A stretch of DNA of 64,000 nt from Orrella dioscoreae (GCF_900089455.2 NZ_LT907988.1:1674001-1738000), one strand, 5' to 3'. Shown: positions 18,491 to 28,262, counted from the first letter of the stretch. Numbers and translations are program-made. The notes: a model not told the origin generated them from the sequence alone.

Positions 18491-18544
18491 TTTTGGTTAT
18501 TAACCGAATGATGGCCGTCGGGCGGCCGTTCCAAAAAATATAAT
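18491..18544 (+). promoter_or_regulatory. Promoter region of the sulfite reductase operon
   Basis: A perfect TATAAT lies at 18539-18544. A palindrome GGTTA-T-TAACC is centred at 18500, about 40 bases upstream of the -10, where an activator such as CysB could bind. No good -35 is visible, which fits activator dependence. The predicted leader to ATG 18633 is about 80 bases. Confidence 0.5.
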
Positions 18545-18632
18545 GCAAGGTCGTGCTGGCTGCCTGTTTCCAGCGAATGACCGGATTGTGGGCTCGTGCT
18601 GCGCCGCCGCGATGCCTGAGGGTGCGCTTTCT

Positions 18633-20375
18633 ATGTATATCTATGATGCCGTCGACCAGAAGCTGGTGGACGAACGGGTGGTCCAGTTTACGGGGCAGAC
18701 GCGCCGCTTCCTGGATGGCCAACTGAGCGAAGACGAATTTCGCGTCCTGCGTCTGCAGAACGGACTGTACATCCAGCGCCATGCGCCCATGTTGCGCGTG
18801 GCCATCCCTTACGGCCTGCTGGCGTCGCGGCAGTTGCGCATGCTGGCCCACATCGCCCGCACCTGGGACCGTGGCTATGGCCATTTCAGCACACGCCAGA
18901 ACATCCAGTTCAACTGGCCCGCGCTGGAAAACGTGCCGGAAATCCTGGCAGCGCTGGCCTCGGTGCAGATGCATGCCATCCAGACCAGCGGCAATTGCAT
19001 CCGCAACACCACCACCGACCATTTCGCCGGCATCGCGACCGACGAGATCGTGAATCCGCTGGTCTGGTGCGAAATCATCCGCCAGTGGTCCACGCTGCAT
19101 CCCGAATTCGCCTTCCTGCCGCGCAAGTTCAAGATCGCCGTCAGCGGCGCGCGCCATGACCGTGCCGCCGTCGGCGTGCACGACATCGGCCTGCATGCCG
19201 TCGAGCGTGACGGCGAGGTCGGTTTCCGCGTCTGGGTGGGCGGCGGCCTGGGCCGCACGCCCATCGTGGGCAAGCTCATCAATCCTTTCGTGCGCTGGCA
19301 GGATCTGCTGACCTACCTGCAGGCGACGCTGCGCGTCTACAACCTGCACGGCCGGCGCGACAACAAGTACAAGGCCCGCATCAAGATCCTGGTGAAGGAC
19401 CTCACGCCCGAGGCCTTCGCCCAGCAGGTCGACGAGGTCTGGCAGGCCTTGCGCAATGGTCCCGACACCATCACGCAGGAAGAGCTGGACGTCGTGGCCA
19501 GCCGCTTCACCTGGCCCGAGTATGACGCCGCGGCCGCCAGCGACGATGACCAGACCGAGGCGCTTGCCGCGGCGGATCCCGCCTTTGCCCGCTGGCTGCG
19601 CACCAATGTCCATGCGCACCGTGCGCCGGGCTATGCCGCGGTCACCGTGTCGCTGAAGCCCACCGGCGTGCCGCCGGGCGACATCACTGCCGACCAGATG
19701 GACAGCGTCGCCGACCTGGCCGACCGTTATGGCTACGGCGAACTGCGCGTCTCGCACGAACAGAACCTCATCCTGGCCGACGTGCGCCGCAGCCGCCTGC
19801 ATGACTTGTGGCAGGAGCTGAAGGCGCTGAACCTGGCGACGGCCAACATCGGCCTGCTGACCAACATCATCGCCTGTCCCGGCGGCGATTTCTGTGCGCT
19901 GGCCAACGCCGTCTCGATTCCGGTGGCCGAGGCCATCCAGCGCCGCTTCGACAACCTCGATTACCTGCACGACATCGGCGAGCTCGACCTGAACATCTCC
20001 GGCTGCATCAATTCCTGCGGGCATCACCACGTCGGCCATATCGGCATCCTCGGCGTCGACAAGGCGGGCGAGGAGTGGTATCAGGTCACCCTGGGCGGTC
20101 GCCAGAACGGCGCCGACAAGCCCTATGCCGACATCGATTCCACGCGCGGCGCGGGGGCCGCCATCGGCCGCATCATCGGTCCTTCGTTTGCCCGCGAACA
20201 GGTGGCCGACGTCGTGGCCAAGCTCATCGATACCTACCTGCGCCTGCGCGACGGCGATGCCGAGCGCTTCATCGACGTGGTCGACCGCGTCGGCATCGAT
20301 CCCTTCAAGCAGGATGTCTATGCCGATCCCGGGCTGGCCAAGCCCAAGCAGCGCGAGGAGGCCGCCCATGTCTGA
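18633..20375 (+). CDS. cysI: Sulfite reductase hemoprotein (CysI-type nitrite/sulfite reductase)
   Basis: The 580-residue enzyme reduces sulfite to sulfide with siroheme and a 4Fe-4S cluster. The cluster ligands are C415-x5-C421 and C458-x3-C462 (CPGGDFC and GCINSC), and ferredoxin-like half-domains repeat as usual. ATG 18633 follows TGAGGGTG and is preferred to upstream in-frame ATGs. No flavoprotein cysJ is nearby, so electrons may come from ferredoxin or another donor. It overlaps the DUF934 gene by eight bases. It complements cysHDN at the start of the window. Confidence 0.93.
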   Translation: MYIYDAVDQKLVDERVVQFTGQTRRFLDGQLSEDEFRVLRLQNGLYIQRHAPMLRVAIPYGLLASRQLRMLAHIARTWDRGYGHFSTRQNIQFNWPALENVPEILAALASVQMHAIQTSGNCIRNTTTDHFAGIATDEIVNPLVWCEIIRQWSTLHPEFAFLPRKFKIAVSGARHDRAAVGVHDIGLHAVERDGEVGFRVWVGGGLGRTPIVGKLINPFVRWQDLLTYLQATLRVYNLHGRRDNKYKARIKILVKDLTPEAFAQQVDEVWQALRNGPDTITQEELDVVASRFTWPEYDAAAASDDDQTEALAAADPAFARWLRTNVHAHRAPGYAAVTVSLKPTGVPPGDITADQMDSVADLADRYGYGELRVSHEQNLILADVRRSRLHDLWQELKALNLATANIGLLTNIIACPGGDFCALANAVSIPVAEAIQRRFDNLDYLHDIGELDLNISGCINSCGHHHVGHIGILGVDKAGEEWYQVTLGGRQNGADKPYADIDSTRGAGAAIGRIIGPSFAREQVADVVAKLIDTYLRLRDGDAERFIDVVDRVGIDPFKQDVYADPGLAKPKQREEAAHV

Positions 20376-20901
20376 CGTCCTGACCCAGGCGGATGCCGCC
20401 ACCCTGATCCGTGGCGGTGCGCTGCAGTCCAACGACTGGCGCCTGCACGCGGCCGAAGAGGGTGGCGCCTTGCCGGCCGACGAACCCGGCTGGATCGTGT
20501 CCCTGCCCGATTGGCTGGCGCACCGGGATGCCTTGCGTGCCCGCGCGCATCCGGTGGGCGTGCTGCTCGCGCCCGACGCGGATCCCGCCGTGCTGGCGGA
20601 TGCCGATGGACGCATCGATCCGCAAGGACTGGCTTTCCTGGCCGTCGACTTCCCGGTCTATACCGATGGACGCGGTTACTCCATCGCGCAGATCCTGCGA
20701 GGCGAACTGGGCTGGCGCGGGGAGTTGCGCGCCACGGGCGACGTCATGATCGACACCATCTACTACCAGGCGCGTTGCGGCTTCGACAGTTTCGCGGTCA
20801 AGCCCGGCCATGATCCCCAGAAGGCGCTGGACGCGCTGGCCACGTTTTCGGTGGTCTACCAGGACGCCTATCCCAAGCCCCAGGCCCGGCCGGTGGCGTG
20901 A
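20368..20901 (+). CDS. DUF934 protein, sulfite reductase partner
   Basis: This 177-residue protein belongs to DUF934, which is almost always next to cysI-type genes in proteobacteria. Typical segments are [23 protein letters not shown] and the C-terminal [11 protein letters not shown]. Its biochemical role is unsettled; a part in sulfite reductase assembly or electron transfer is inferred from context. ATG 20368 follows GCGAGGAG. It overlaps both neighbours, with the next gene beginning at GTGA. Confidence 0.88.
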   Translation: MSDVLTQADAATLIRGGALQSNDWRLHAAEEGGALPADEPGWIVSLPDWLAHRDALRARAHPVGVLLAPDADPAVLADADGRIDPQGLAFLAVDFPVYTDGRGYSIAQILRGELGWRGELRATGDVMIDTIYYQARCGFDSFAVKPGHDPQKALDALATFSVVYQDAYPKPQARPVA

Positions 20902-21938
20902 GCCAGGCGGGGGGCGGGCCGGCGCCGGCCGACCGGCGCATCCCCCTGGTCGTCGTCACGGGTTTCCTGGGCAGCGGCAAGACCACGCTCGTCAACCGGC
21001 TCCTGCGCGAGCCGGGCTTGCGCGAGACGGCCGTCGTGGTCAACGAGCTGGGCAGCATTGCCGTCGACCATCACCTCTTGCGCGTGTCCGAGGGCGGCGT
21101 TGCCTTGCTGGAAGGCGGCTGCGTCTGTTGCAGCCTGCGCGGCGAGCTCAGCGAGACCCTGCGTGACCTGTTCATGCAGGCGCTGCAGCGCCGCATTCCT
21201 GCTTTTTCCCGCGTGTTGCTCGAGACCACCGGCATGGCGGATCCCGCGGCCGTGCTGTTCACCTTGCGCCACGATCCCTTCCTGGTCGAGCGCTATGCCT
21301 ATGCCGGCACCGTCATGACGCTCGATGCCGTGCATGGCGCCGGCCAGCTGTCGGCCCAGCCGGAGGCTTCCCGCCAACTGGCGCAGGCGGATCTGGCCGT
21401 GCTGACCAAGACGGATCTGGCGACCCCTGCGCAGCGGGCGGAAACCATGGCGGCCATGGCGCGGCATCATCCGGGCTTGCGGGCCGTAACGGCGGATACC
21501 GTCCAGTCGTGGCGGGGCACCCTGGATGCCCTGGGCCCATATCGGCAGGCCGGGCCCGGCAGTGGCTGGCAGGGGTGGCTGGGCCTGTCTGGCGTGAGGG
21601 CCGTGGCCCCGGCATCGCATGCAGGCGTCCGGGTCATCAGCCTGCCTGTCCCGGGCGCCTTGCACGCGGGCCGTTTCCTGGCGGGGCTGGCGGCGTTGCA
21701 GGATGCGCACGGCGAGGCCATCCTGCGGATCAAGGGCCTGCTGCGTTTCTCCGGGCAGGCCGTCACGCAGGTGCTGCATGGCGTGCACAAGCAGCGTTAT
21801 CCCCTGGCGCCGGTGCCCAGCGAAAAGGCAGGCAAGGCCCTGGGGCTGGTGCTCATCGTGCGAGGGTCGCCTGCCGAATCGCGGGCCATCGAGGCGCGTG
21901 CCGAGGCCCTGCTGCGGGAATGCGCCACGCCCGATTGA
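20898..21938 (+). CDS. COG0523 G3E GTPase (CobW/ZNG1-like metallochaperone)
   Basis: The 346-residue protein has Walker A GFLGSGKT (22-29), the CxCC metal motif C75-V-C77-C78, ETTGMADP and TKTD, followed by a CobW C-terminal domain. Such GTPases deliver metals to client enzymes. The GTGA overlap with DUF934 ties it to the sulfite reductase operon, so the client could be there; this is an inference. The GTG start has no separate ribosome site and relies on coupling. Confidence 0.88.
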   Translation: MSQAGGGPAPADRRIPLVVVTGFLGSGKTTLVNRLLREPGLRETAVVVNELGSIAVDHHLLRVSEGGVALLEGGCVCCSLRGELSETLRDLFMQALQRRIPAFSRVLLETTGMADPAAVLFTLRHDPFLVERYAYAGTVMTLDAVHGAGQLSAQPEASRQLAQADLAVLTKTDLATPAQRAETMAAMARHHPGLRAVTADTVQSWRGTLDALGPYRQAGPGSGWQGWLGLSGVRAVAPASHAGVRVISLPVPGALHAGRFLAGLAALQDAHGEAILRIKGLLRFSGQAVTQVLHGVHKQRYPLAPVPSEKAGKALGLVLIVRGSPAESRAIEARAEALLRECATPD

Positions 21939-22002
21939 GCGGGTCGGGGAAACGTGGTGAAAAGACCCTCATGCCGCGCCGGGTGAAAAGCAGTGCTGCG
22001 CC

Positions 22003-22033
22003 TTTACACATGGCGCGAGCTTGGAGTTATACT
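22003..22033 (+). promoter_or_regulatory. Promoter-like -35/-10 pair in the gene-free interval
   Basis: TTTACA (22003-22008) is followed after 18 bases by TTATAC (22027-22032), or after 19 by TATACT (22028-22033). Both hexamers are close to the sigma-70 consensus, rare in such GC-rich DNA. Confidence 0.5.
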
Positions 22034-22039
22034 GGCCCA

Positions 22040-22339
22040 AGAGTTAAGAGCTTTTCGGCAATTCCGCTGTCGTTTGCCGTGGCAAGACAGCATTGCCCTG
22101 GCAAGACAGCATCTGGTGCCGCGACAAGGTCGCCGCCAAGGAACCAGCAAGAACGTTTCGTTTCTTGCCAGGCCGGCAATCCCGGGCAAACTGCCTGGGG
22201 CTGGGCAATAACCAAAAAGGCGCAGGTCACGAACCCGCGCAGTTCTGCCCAAGAGGCGCCTGCCAGGGAGATGTCCCGGGAAGCGCCTCCCACTACCCAA
22301 GCATTTTCGTTGTGCCGTCGCGTTCTTCCGCGTTTTTTT
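22040..22339 (+). ncRNA. Candidate structured non-coding RNA
   Basis: Downstream of the promoter-like pair the sequence folds into several hairpins. The 5' arm GCTGTC-GT-TTGCC (22066-22078) can pair with GGCAAGACAGC at 22081-22091, and an exact second copy of that 3' arm lies at 22100-22110, so alternative folds are possible. Further hairpins are TTGCC-AGGCC-GGCAA (22165-22179) and the CCC/GGG stem around 22181-22200. A weak terminator, CGCG-TTCTTC-CGCG then T7 (22319-22339), could set the 3' end. It does not look like 6S, tmRNA, RNase P or SRP RNA to me. The transcript is inferred. Confidence 0.35.
22080..22112 (+). repeat. 14-base direct repeat, 19-base period
   Basis: TGGCAAGACAGCAT occurs at 22080-22093 and again at 22099-22112. 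It duplicates the 3' arm of the first hairpin of the candidate RNA. Confidence 0.85.
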
Positions 22340-22667
22340 CGCGTTTTGCGCACGTTGTCATTGTCGTGCCGTGATGCACGATCTCGTTCCTTGCATGTCG
22401 TGTCGCAAGTCCTGCGGCCTGTGCCACGCCTCATCCCTGTCATGGATGGCCGGGCAGGGCGGGCGGGATGGCGCTGCAGGCGTGCAGGCCCCGGGGTCGC
22501 TTGCACGCCAGGACCGGGCTCCTGCCCCATCCGCCCTTGCTGATATCGACGCCTTTGCGCGCTTTCCATTTAGAGCTGTACACGTTGAGCCTGTTTCCCA
22601 TTCCTGTCCGTGCGGCGGCGCAAGCCGGGCCGGGGCGTGGCCGCGCCCTGCGCGCGGACATGGGCTC

Positions 22668-22703
22668 GCTCACGTATTTGCTCAGTGATTTGCTCAGCGA
22701 TCC
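22668..22703 (+). repeat. Three tandem 12-base units (iteron-like)
   Basis: The unit GCTCAGTGATTT (22680-22691) is preceded by GCTCACGTATTT and followed by GCTCAGCGATCC, in perfect 12-base register. No protein gene covers it. It resembles an array of regulator half-sites more than a plasmid-type origin; function unknown. Confidence 0.7.
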
Positions 22704-22887
22704 GACCCGGCAGGCAGGGGCTTGCCGCTGGACGGCGCAAGCAGGCGTCAAGCGTGGCGAAAAATTGGGGAAGGGAGCGTGCCCTGAGGCCGGGCTGGAA
22801 TCTGTGCTGTTGCGTGCCGCGCAAACTGCAAACCGGGTTGCGGGCCGGGGGGTGAACCCCCTGCATGGCGGGCACGACAAAGGAATT

Positions 22888-22964
<77 letters not shown>

Positions 22965-23048
22965 TCTGAGAGGCAGCATTCTACACGAGCCGGGCAAGAC
23001 GAGCAAAACGTCTGCCCGTGGCAGGTTGAACAAAGGGTGCATGTACCG

Positions 23049-24014
23049 ATGAACGAAAGTCAGGCCATTTCGGTTCTCGAAACCGCTTTACTGTGCGCGC
23101 AGCAACCCATGCAGGTGGCGGAGTTGCGCAGGTTGTTCACCGAGGATGAGGTCGAGCAGATCCCGTTGGCGGGTTTGCTGGATCAACTGGCCCAGCAATG
23201 GGAGCCCAAGGGGCTGGCCCTGGTCCAGCTGGCCAGTGGCTGGCGTTTCCAGAGCCGGCCCGAAATGCAGCGCTTCCTGGAGCGCCTCAATCCTGAAAAG
23301 CCGCCGCGTTATTCGCGCGCCGTGCTGGAAACCCTGGCCATCATCGCGTGGCGCCAGCCGGTGACGCGGGGCGACATCGAGGACATCCGCGGCGTGACGG
23401 TGTCTTCGCAGATCATCAAGTCGCTCGAGGATCGCGGTTGGATCGAAACCATCGGCCATCGCGACGCGCCGGGCAGGCCTGCCTTGTTGGGCACCACGCG
23501 CCAGTTCCTCGATGATCTGGGCCTGCGCGCGCTGGATGAGCTGCCTGAGCTGGATCCGCAGCAGGCGCAGGCGGAGCTGGGTGGCTTGGCGTTCACGCAG
23601 GCGCTCGAGGCCGTGCTGCCGGGCGCGGGCGCCTTGCCGCAGGATGCCGAGAGCCAGCAGGAAGACACCCTGGCGGATGCCGAAGCCGTGAGTGCTGATG
23701 CGACAGGGGCTGCCGGCGACGGCGAGGCGCCCCGGTCGGAAGGAGATGGCGGCGTGGATGACATGCATGAATCAGCCGAGCCCGGCGCGCCCGAGCCCGT
23801 GCCGGCACCGCAGCCTGCGACCGTGCCCCAGCCGGACCCCGAGCCTCGGCCTGATGCGCCGCCTGGCTGGACGCCGCCGGCGGAACCCGAGGTTGCGCCC
23901 GTGCCGCAGCCCGACGAAATCCCTGGGGAGTCGCCTGATGAAGTGGCGCCCCCGCAAACCGATGAAGTGGAGCTTCCGCGCCCCGGCGCCTCGGAAGTCC
24001 CGACCAGAAGCTAA
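23049..24014 (+). CDS. scpB: Segregation and condensation protein ScpB, with long acidic/Pro tail
   Basis: Residues 1-175 form the tandem winged-helix ScpB core ([31 protein letters not shown] is diagnostic), which links ScpA to SMC in chromosome condensation. Residues from about 185 to 321 are a Pro/Glu/Ala-rich disordered tail, much longer than in most ScpB. ATG 23049 is chosen. scpA is not adjacent. The stop is 17 bases before rluB, so the two are probably one operon. Confidence 0.93.
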   Translation: MNESQAISVLETALLCAQQPMQVAELRRLFTEDEVEQIPLAGLLDQLAQQWEPKGLALVQLASGWRFQSRPEMQRFLERLNPEKPPRYSRAVLETLAIIAWRQPVTRGDIEDIRGVTVSSQIIKSLEDRGWIETIGHRDAPGRPALLGTTRQFLDDLGLRALDELPELDPQQAQAELGGLAFTQALEAVLPGAGALPQDAESQQEDTLADAEAVSADATGAAGDGEAPRSEGDGGVDDMHESAEPGAPEPVPAPQPATVPQPDPEPRPDAPPGWTPPAEPEVAPVPQPDEIPGESPDEVAPPQTDEVELPRPGASEVPTRS

Positions 24015-24031
24015 AAGAGAACGGAGTCTTC

Positions 24032-25831
24032 GTGACCATGAATGAATCGACGCAGGATGCCTTGCCGCAGGTTGAGGATGGCGCCTCGCAGGATGGCGCG
24101 GGTGGCGCGCCCAAGGGCCGTGGCCGCAAATTGCGCACGCCTTTCCGCCGCCGCCGCACCGACGCGTCGGCGGGTGATGCCGCCACGGCCCAAACCGCCG
24201 AGGCGGCGCCTGCTGCCGACGCGCCGCCCGCCGAGGGACGTCCGCGCCGCCGCAAGGGAAATTCCCCGCGCTCGGGCGAGGCCCACTCGGCCCAGCCCCT
24301 GCCGCAAGAGACTCGCGAGTCCGAGCAGGAGGCCGACAATGCCTTGTCGTACCTGGAGCGGTCGGTTCGCACCGAGCAGCGCCTGAACAAATACCTGTCC
24401 AGCGACGCGGCCATGCCCAAGCTGCACAAGGTGCTGGCGGACGCCGGCGTCGGGTCGCGCCGTGAAATGGAAGAACTGATCGTGGCCGGTCGCGTATCGG
24501 TCAACGGCGAGCCTGCCCACATCGGCCAGCGCGTCGGGCCGACCGACCAGGTGCGCGTGAACGGCAAGATCGTCTCGCGTCCCAATGCCAAGAAGCCGCC
24601 GCGCATCATCCTGTATCACAAGCCCGCGGGCGAAATCGTCAGCCACGATGATCCGGGTGGCCGTGCCAGCGTGTTCTCGCGCCTGCCGCCGGTACGCAAC
24701 GGCAAGTGGCTTTCCGTGGGGCGGCTGGACCTGAATACCGAAGGCCTGCTGATCTTCACGACCTCGGGTGACCTGGCCAACCGCCTGATGCATCCCCGCT
24801 ACGGCGCCGAGCGCGAGTACGCGGTGCGCGTGCTGGGCGAGATGGACGAGGCGCAGCGCCGTTCGCTCGTCGAGGGCATCGAGCTGGAAGATGGTCCGGC
24901 TGCTTTCGGCAGCATGGAATTCCTGGGGGGCGAGGGCAGCAATCGCTGGTATCGCGTGACCCTGAATGAAGGCCGCAATCGCGAGGTGCGCCGCATGTTC
25001 GAGGCGGTGGGCGTCACGGTCAGCCGCCTGATCCGCACCCGTTTCGGTGACGTGGTGCTGCCATCCAACCTGCGTCGTGGTCGCTGGGAGGATGTCGACG
25101 CCTCGCTGGTGACGGCCCTGATGGTGCAGTTGGGCCTGTTGCGTGACGAGAGCGACGAGGAGCGCCGTCCGCGCCAACCCACCTCGCATGACAGTGCGTT
25201 GCCGCCGGGCTTCGGCACGATGGAGCGCAATGGTATGAGCGGCGCGCGCATCGGCCGCCGCGGCACGCTACAGGGCGGCCGCAAGGGCGGCGCGCAGTCC
25301 GGCACGGCCGATCCGTTCACGACGGGGCTGATGTTCTCGGGCGGTTATGCCAATGGCCATCCGCTCGGTGGTGCGTCGGACAAGCCCGCCGGCCGGGGCG
25401 CCGGCGGTGGCAACAAGGCGGGTGGCAATGCCAATGGCAACCGGAAACCCCGTGGCAAGCCGGTGGGTGCTGGCGCAGGCGCCGGCCCCAAGGCGGCTGG
25501 CAAGGCGGGCGGCAAGCCGGGGGCGAAGTCTGCTGCCGGTGGCAAGCCGGGCGCGCGCAAGTCGGCCAAGCCGGCTGCGGGGGCTGAAGGTCAGAAGCCC
25601 GCCCGCGGCCAGGGTTCGCAAGGTGCCAAGGGTCAGGGCCCGAGGGGGCAGGGCCAGGGCGCCAAAGGGCAGGGCGGCGCGAACGGCAACAAGGCGTCCA
25701 AGCCGCGCGCGCCGCGTGCGCGCAACGGCAACGGCGGCGGTGGTGGCGCCCGCGGTGATGACTGGCAGCCTCGCGGCGCCTCGGCGCACGAGTCGCGCCT
25801 GGGTGTGATGGGCGGGCGCGGCGCGCGCTGA
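24032..25831 (+). CDS. rluB: 23S rRNA pseudouridine synthase RluB with long basic Gly/Lys tail
   Basis: The enzyme modifies U2605 of 23S rRNA in E. coli. An S4 domain ([29 protein letters not shown], about 130-160) precedes the catalytic core with D233 in [12 protein letters not shown]. Residues 1-120 are charged and low complexity. The last 200 residues are a Gly/Lys/Ala/Gln-rich basic tail, which brings the protein to 599 residues, about twice E. coli RluB. GTG 24032 sits five bases after GGAG; ATG 24038 is the alternative. Confidence 0.93.
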   Translation: MTMNESTQDALPQVEDGASQDGAGGAPKGRGRKLRTPFRRRRTDASAGDAATAQTAEAAPAADAPPAEGRPRRRKGNSPRSGEAHSAQPLPQETRESEQEADNALSYLERSVRTEQRLNKYLSSDAAMPKLHKVLADAGVGSRREMEELIVAGRVSVNGEPAHIGQRVGPTDQVRVNGKIVSRPNAKKPPRIILYHKPAGEIVSHDDPGGRASVFSRLPPVRNGKWLSVGRLDLNTEGLLIFTTSGDLANRLMHPRYGAEREYAVRVLGEMDEAQRRSLVEGIELEDGPAAFGSMEFLGGEGSNRWYRVTLNEGRNREVRRMFEAVGVTVSRLIRTRFGDVVLPSNLRRGRWEDVDASLVTALMVQLGLLRDESDEERRPRQPTSHDSALPPGFGTMERNGMSGARIGRRGTLQGGRKGGAQSGTADPFTTGLMFSGGYANGHPLGGASDKPAGRGAGGGNKAGGNANGNRKPRGKPVGAGAGAGPKAAGKAGGKPGAKSAAGGKPGARKSAKPAAGAEGQKPARGQGSQGAKGQGPRGQGQGAKGQGGANGNKASKPRAPRARNGNGGGGGARGDDWQPRGASAHESRLGVMGGRGAR

Positions 25832-25864
25832 CGCACCGGGCAGGATGCTGGCAGTGACGGGAAG

Positions 25865-25910
25865 GGCCCCACGCTGCGCCCTTCGGCTTGCTGCCCCCCG
25901 AGGGGCTGTC
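25865..25910. repeat. REP-like GC-rich intergenic element, copy 1
   Basis: The stretch contains CCCCACGCTGCGCCC and TGCCCCCCGAGGGGC and can fold on itself. It resembles the element after dnaB (55706-55790) in its CGCTGCG and C-run/G-run blocks. Membership of one repeat family is a judgement from partial similarity. Confidence 0.4.
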
Positions 25911-26006
25911 TTTTGTCTTGGGACGGCCCGGCGACAAAAGGGACGGGGTCCGAGCGTGGCCCTGTTTTCGTAAACCCGTGACGGGGAAGGCAAATTTCCG
26001 TTTTTC

Positions 26007-26015
26007 TGCTAGAAT
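26007..26015 (+). promoter_or_regulatory. Extended -10 promoter of the rimP-nusA-infB operon
   Basis: TG-C-TAGAAT at 26007-26015 is a good extended -10 element in an A/T-rich patch; a -35 is not needed for this class and none is clear. It predicts a leader of about 255 bases. Confidence 0.55.
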
Positions 26016-26244
26016 CAATGGTTTTCTCGGCTTGCGAGTATTTTCCGCAAGCCTTGCGAGTGGGCCGGTGGTAGGCCAATGCGCAGCGCACTGTGCCGCA
26101 ATCACGGCAGCGCGGCGCTGACAAGAACGATGAATCGGGACGCTTCTGGCGTTCCTCCAAGGTTCTGACCAAGCCTGGCGGCGGCAGTGGTGTCGCGGCA
26201 TCGCAGCCTTTCCGGCTGCATGCAATGCAGGGTAAGTGCAACGT

Positions 26245-26270
26245 GGGCTGGGTAAACAGCCCTTTTTTTT
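26245..26270 (+). promoter_or_regulatory. Terminator-like attenuator abutting rimP
   Basis: GGGCTG (26245-26250), loop GGTAAA, CAGCCC (26257-26262), then eight T. The T-run ends seven bases before the rimP ATG and no Shine-Dalgarno sequence fits between. Because a promoter lies upstream and no gene ends here, the hairpin sits in the operon's own leader. A GTG at 26236, in frame with rimP and preceded by AGGG, would let ribosomes translate through and open it. Regulation is inferred. Confidence 0.6.
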
Positions 26271-26277
26271 TATATAT

Positions 26278-26772
26278 ATGGCAGATCTGTACGCATTGAC
26301 CGAACAGGCGCTGGCCGGCATGGATGTCGAGCTCGTGGAAGTCGAGCGCGCCGCGCTGGGCCTGCTGCGTGTCACCATCGATCGCCCCGAAGGGGTGCGG
26401 ATCGAGGATTGCGAGCGCGTGACGCGCCAGCTGTCGCGTGTGTTCGAAGTCGAGAATATCGATTACCGCCGGCTGGAAGTCGGTTCTCCCGGCGTTGACC
26501 GTCCCTTGCGCAACGAGGCTGATTTGCGCCGGTTCGCGGGTGAGCGCGTCGAGATCAAGCTGCGCGAGGCAGTCGACAGCCGCAAGGTCTTTTCGGGCAA
26601 GTTGTTGGCCGAGGCGGCTGCGGCCGAGGGCCAGGAGCCTGCCGGTGCGTCGACGTTCGGTCTGGAATTTGAGGCAAAGAAGGGCGAGGTCCAGGTGCTG
26701 AGTTTCACGTTCGAGGATATCGAGCGTGCCAAGCTGGATCCCGTCCTGGATTTCAAGGGCAAAAAGCGATGA
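26278..26772 (+). CDS. rimP: Ribosome maturation factor RimP
   Basis: The 164-residue protein helps assemble the 30S subunit. [35 protein letters not shown] and [11 protein letters not shown] are diagnostic. ATG 26278 gives the family N terminus but has no Shine-Dalgarno sequence, only a U-rich stretch; an in-frame GTG at 26236 would add 14 residues. The stop overlaps nusA (ATGA), as expected in the rimP-nusA-infB operon. Confidence 0.95.
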   Translation: MADLYALTEQALAGMDVELVEVERAALGLLRVTIDRPEGVRIEDCERVTRQLSRVFEVENIDYRRLEVGSPGVDRPLRNEADLRRFAGERVEIKLREAVDSRKVFSGKLLAEAAAAEGQEPAGASTFGLEFEAKKGEVQVLSFTFEDIERAKLDPVLDFKGKKR

Positions 26773-28262
26773 GTCGCGAAATTCTTCTGTTGGTCGACGC
26801 GCTGGCGCGTGAAAAGAACGTGGCGCGTGACGTGGTCTTCGAGGCGCTGGAAGGCGCCTTGGCCTCGGCCATGAAAAAGCGTTTCAAGGACGACGCGGAC
26901 ATCCGCGTCGCGATCGACCGCAACTCCGGTGACCACGAAGGGTTCCGCCGCTGGCTGGTCGTGCCCGACGAGGCCGGCCTGCAGGAGCCGGATCGCGAAG
27001 AGCTGTTCTCGGAAGCCGAGGAAATCGTCCCCGGCATCCAGGTCGGTGAATACATCGAAGAGCCGCTCGAGCCGGTGGAGTTCGGCCGCATCGGCGCCCA
27101 GGCGGCCAAGCAGGCGATCCTGCAGAAGATCCGCGATGCCGAGCGCGAGCAGGTGTTGAACGACTTCCTCGATCGTGGCGAGACCATCGTGTCCGGCACG
27201 GTCAAGCGCATGGACAAGGGCGACTACATCATCGAGACGGGCAAGATCGAAGCCCGCCTGCCGCGCCAGGAAATGATCCCGAAGGAAAACCTGCGGGTCG
27301 GCGACCGCGTGCGGGCTTTCGTGCTGAAAGTCGACCACACCCTGCGCGGCCAGCAGGTCATCCTGTCGCGCACCTCGCCCGACTTCATCCGCCAGCTGTT
27401 CGAGAACGAAGTGCCCGAGATCGAGCAGGGCCTGCTCGAGATCAAGGCTGCTGCCCGTGATGCAGGCGTGCGCGCCAAGATCGCCGTCATCGCCTATGAC
27501 AAGCGCATCGACCCGATCGGCACCTGCGTCGGCATGCGCGGTTCGCGCGTCACCGCCGTGCGCAACGAGCTGGGCGGCGAACAGGTCGACATCGTGCTGT
27601 GGTCGGAAGATCCCGCGCAGTTCGTCATCGGCGCGCTGGCCCCGGCCAACGTCGAGTCCATCGTGGTCGATGAAGACAAGCACGCGATGGACGTGGTGGT
27701 CGACGAGGAAAACCTGCCCAAGGCCATCGGTGCCAAGGGCCAGAACGTGCGCCTGGCGTCCGAGCTGACCGGCTGGCAGATCAACATCATGACGCCGGAA
27801 GAAAGCCTGAACCGCCAGGAGTCCGAGCGCGCCAACCTGCGTGCCACGTTCATGAGCAAGCTGGACGTGGACGAGGAAGTCGCCGACATCCTGATCGACG
27901 AAGGCTTCACGGGCCTGGAAGAAATCGCCTACGTGCCCATGCAGGAACTGCTCGAGATCGAAGCCTTCGACGAAGACACGATCAACGAGCTGCGCACCCG
28001 TGCGCGCAACGCCCTGCTGACCGAGGCGATCGCCCAGGAAGAACTGAAGGAAACCGCGCAAGACCTGCTGAGCCTCGAGGGCGTGACGCCCGAGCTGGTG
28101 GCGAAGCTGGCCGAGAACGGCGTGAGCACGCGTGATGACCTGGCCGAACTGGCGAGCGACGAACTGGCCGAGCTGGCCGGCGTCAGCGACGACGAGGCCA
28201 GCGAGCTCATCATGCGCGCCCGTGCGCACTGGTTCGAGGACGACAAGCCGGCCGGGGCCTGA
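26769..28262 (+). CDS. nusA: Transcription termination/antitermination factor NusA
   Basis: The 497-residue RNA polymerase-binding protein has the N-terminal domain ([30 protein letters not shown]), an S1 domain (about 135-200), KH domains ([14 protein letters not shown] motif [15 protein letters not shown]) and two acidic helix-hairpin-helix repeats at the C terminus as in E. coli. It modulates pausing and may control its own operon through the leader hairpin upstream of rimP. Confidence 0.98.
   Translation: MSREILLLVDALAREKNVARDVVFEALEGALASAMKKRFKDDADIRVAIDRNSGDHEGFRRWLVVPDEAGLQEPDREELFSEAEEIVPGIQVGEYIEEPLEPVEFGRIGAQAAKQAILQKIRDAEREQVLNDFLDRGETIVSGTVKRMDKGDYIIETGKIEARLPRQEMIPKENLRVGDRVRAFVLKVDHTLRGQQVILSRTSPDFIRQLFENEVPEIEQGLLEIKAAARDAGVRAKIAVIAYDKRIDPIGTCVGMRGSRVTAVRNELGGEQVDIVLWSEDPAQFVIGALAPANVESIVVDEDKHAMDVVVDEENLPKAIGAKGQNVRLASELTGWQINIMTPEESLNRQESERANLRATFMSKLDVDEEVADILIDEGFTGLEEIAYVPMQELLEIEAFDEDTINELRTRARNALLTEAIAQEELKETAQDLLSLEGVTPELVAKLAENGVSTRDDLAELASDELAELAGVSDDEASELIMRARAHWFEDDKPAGA

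Larger units (their letters stand above)
21939..22887. other. Gene-free 949-base interval
   Basis: No convincing protein gene is present on either strand; the open frames here have no recognisable protein character and the longest runs into a tRNA. The interval holds a promoter-like pair (22003-22033), a candidate structured RNA (22040-22339), a triplicated 12-base unit (22668-22703) and a perfect hairpin GGGGG-TGAA-CCCCC near 22858 downstream of the tRNA on the minus strand. Confidence 0.7.
25832..26277. other. 446-base gap before rimP: repeat element, promoter and leader
   Basis: From left to right the gap holds a REP-like GC-rich element (about 25865-25910), an extended -10 promoter (26007-26015), a hairpin GGCTTGCG/CGCAAGCC at 26029-26053 at the expected 5' end, a hairpin GCAGCC/GGCTGC at 26203-26219, and a terminator-like hairpin touching the rimP start codon. 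I see no gene. Confidence 0.7.
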
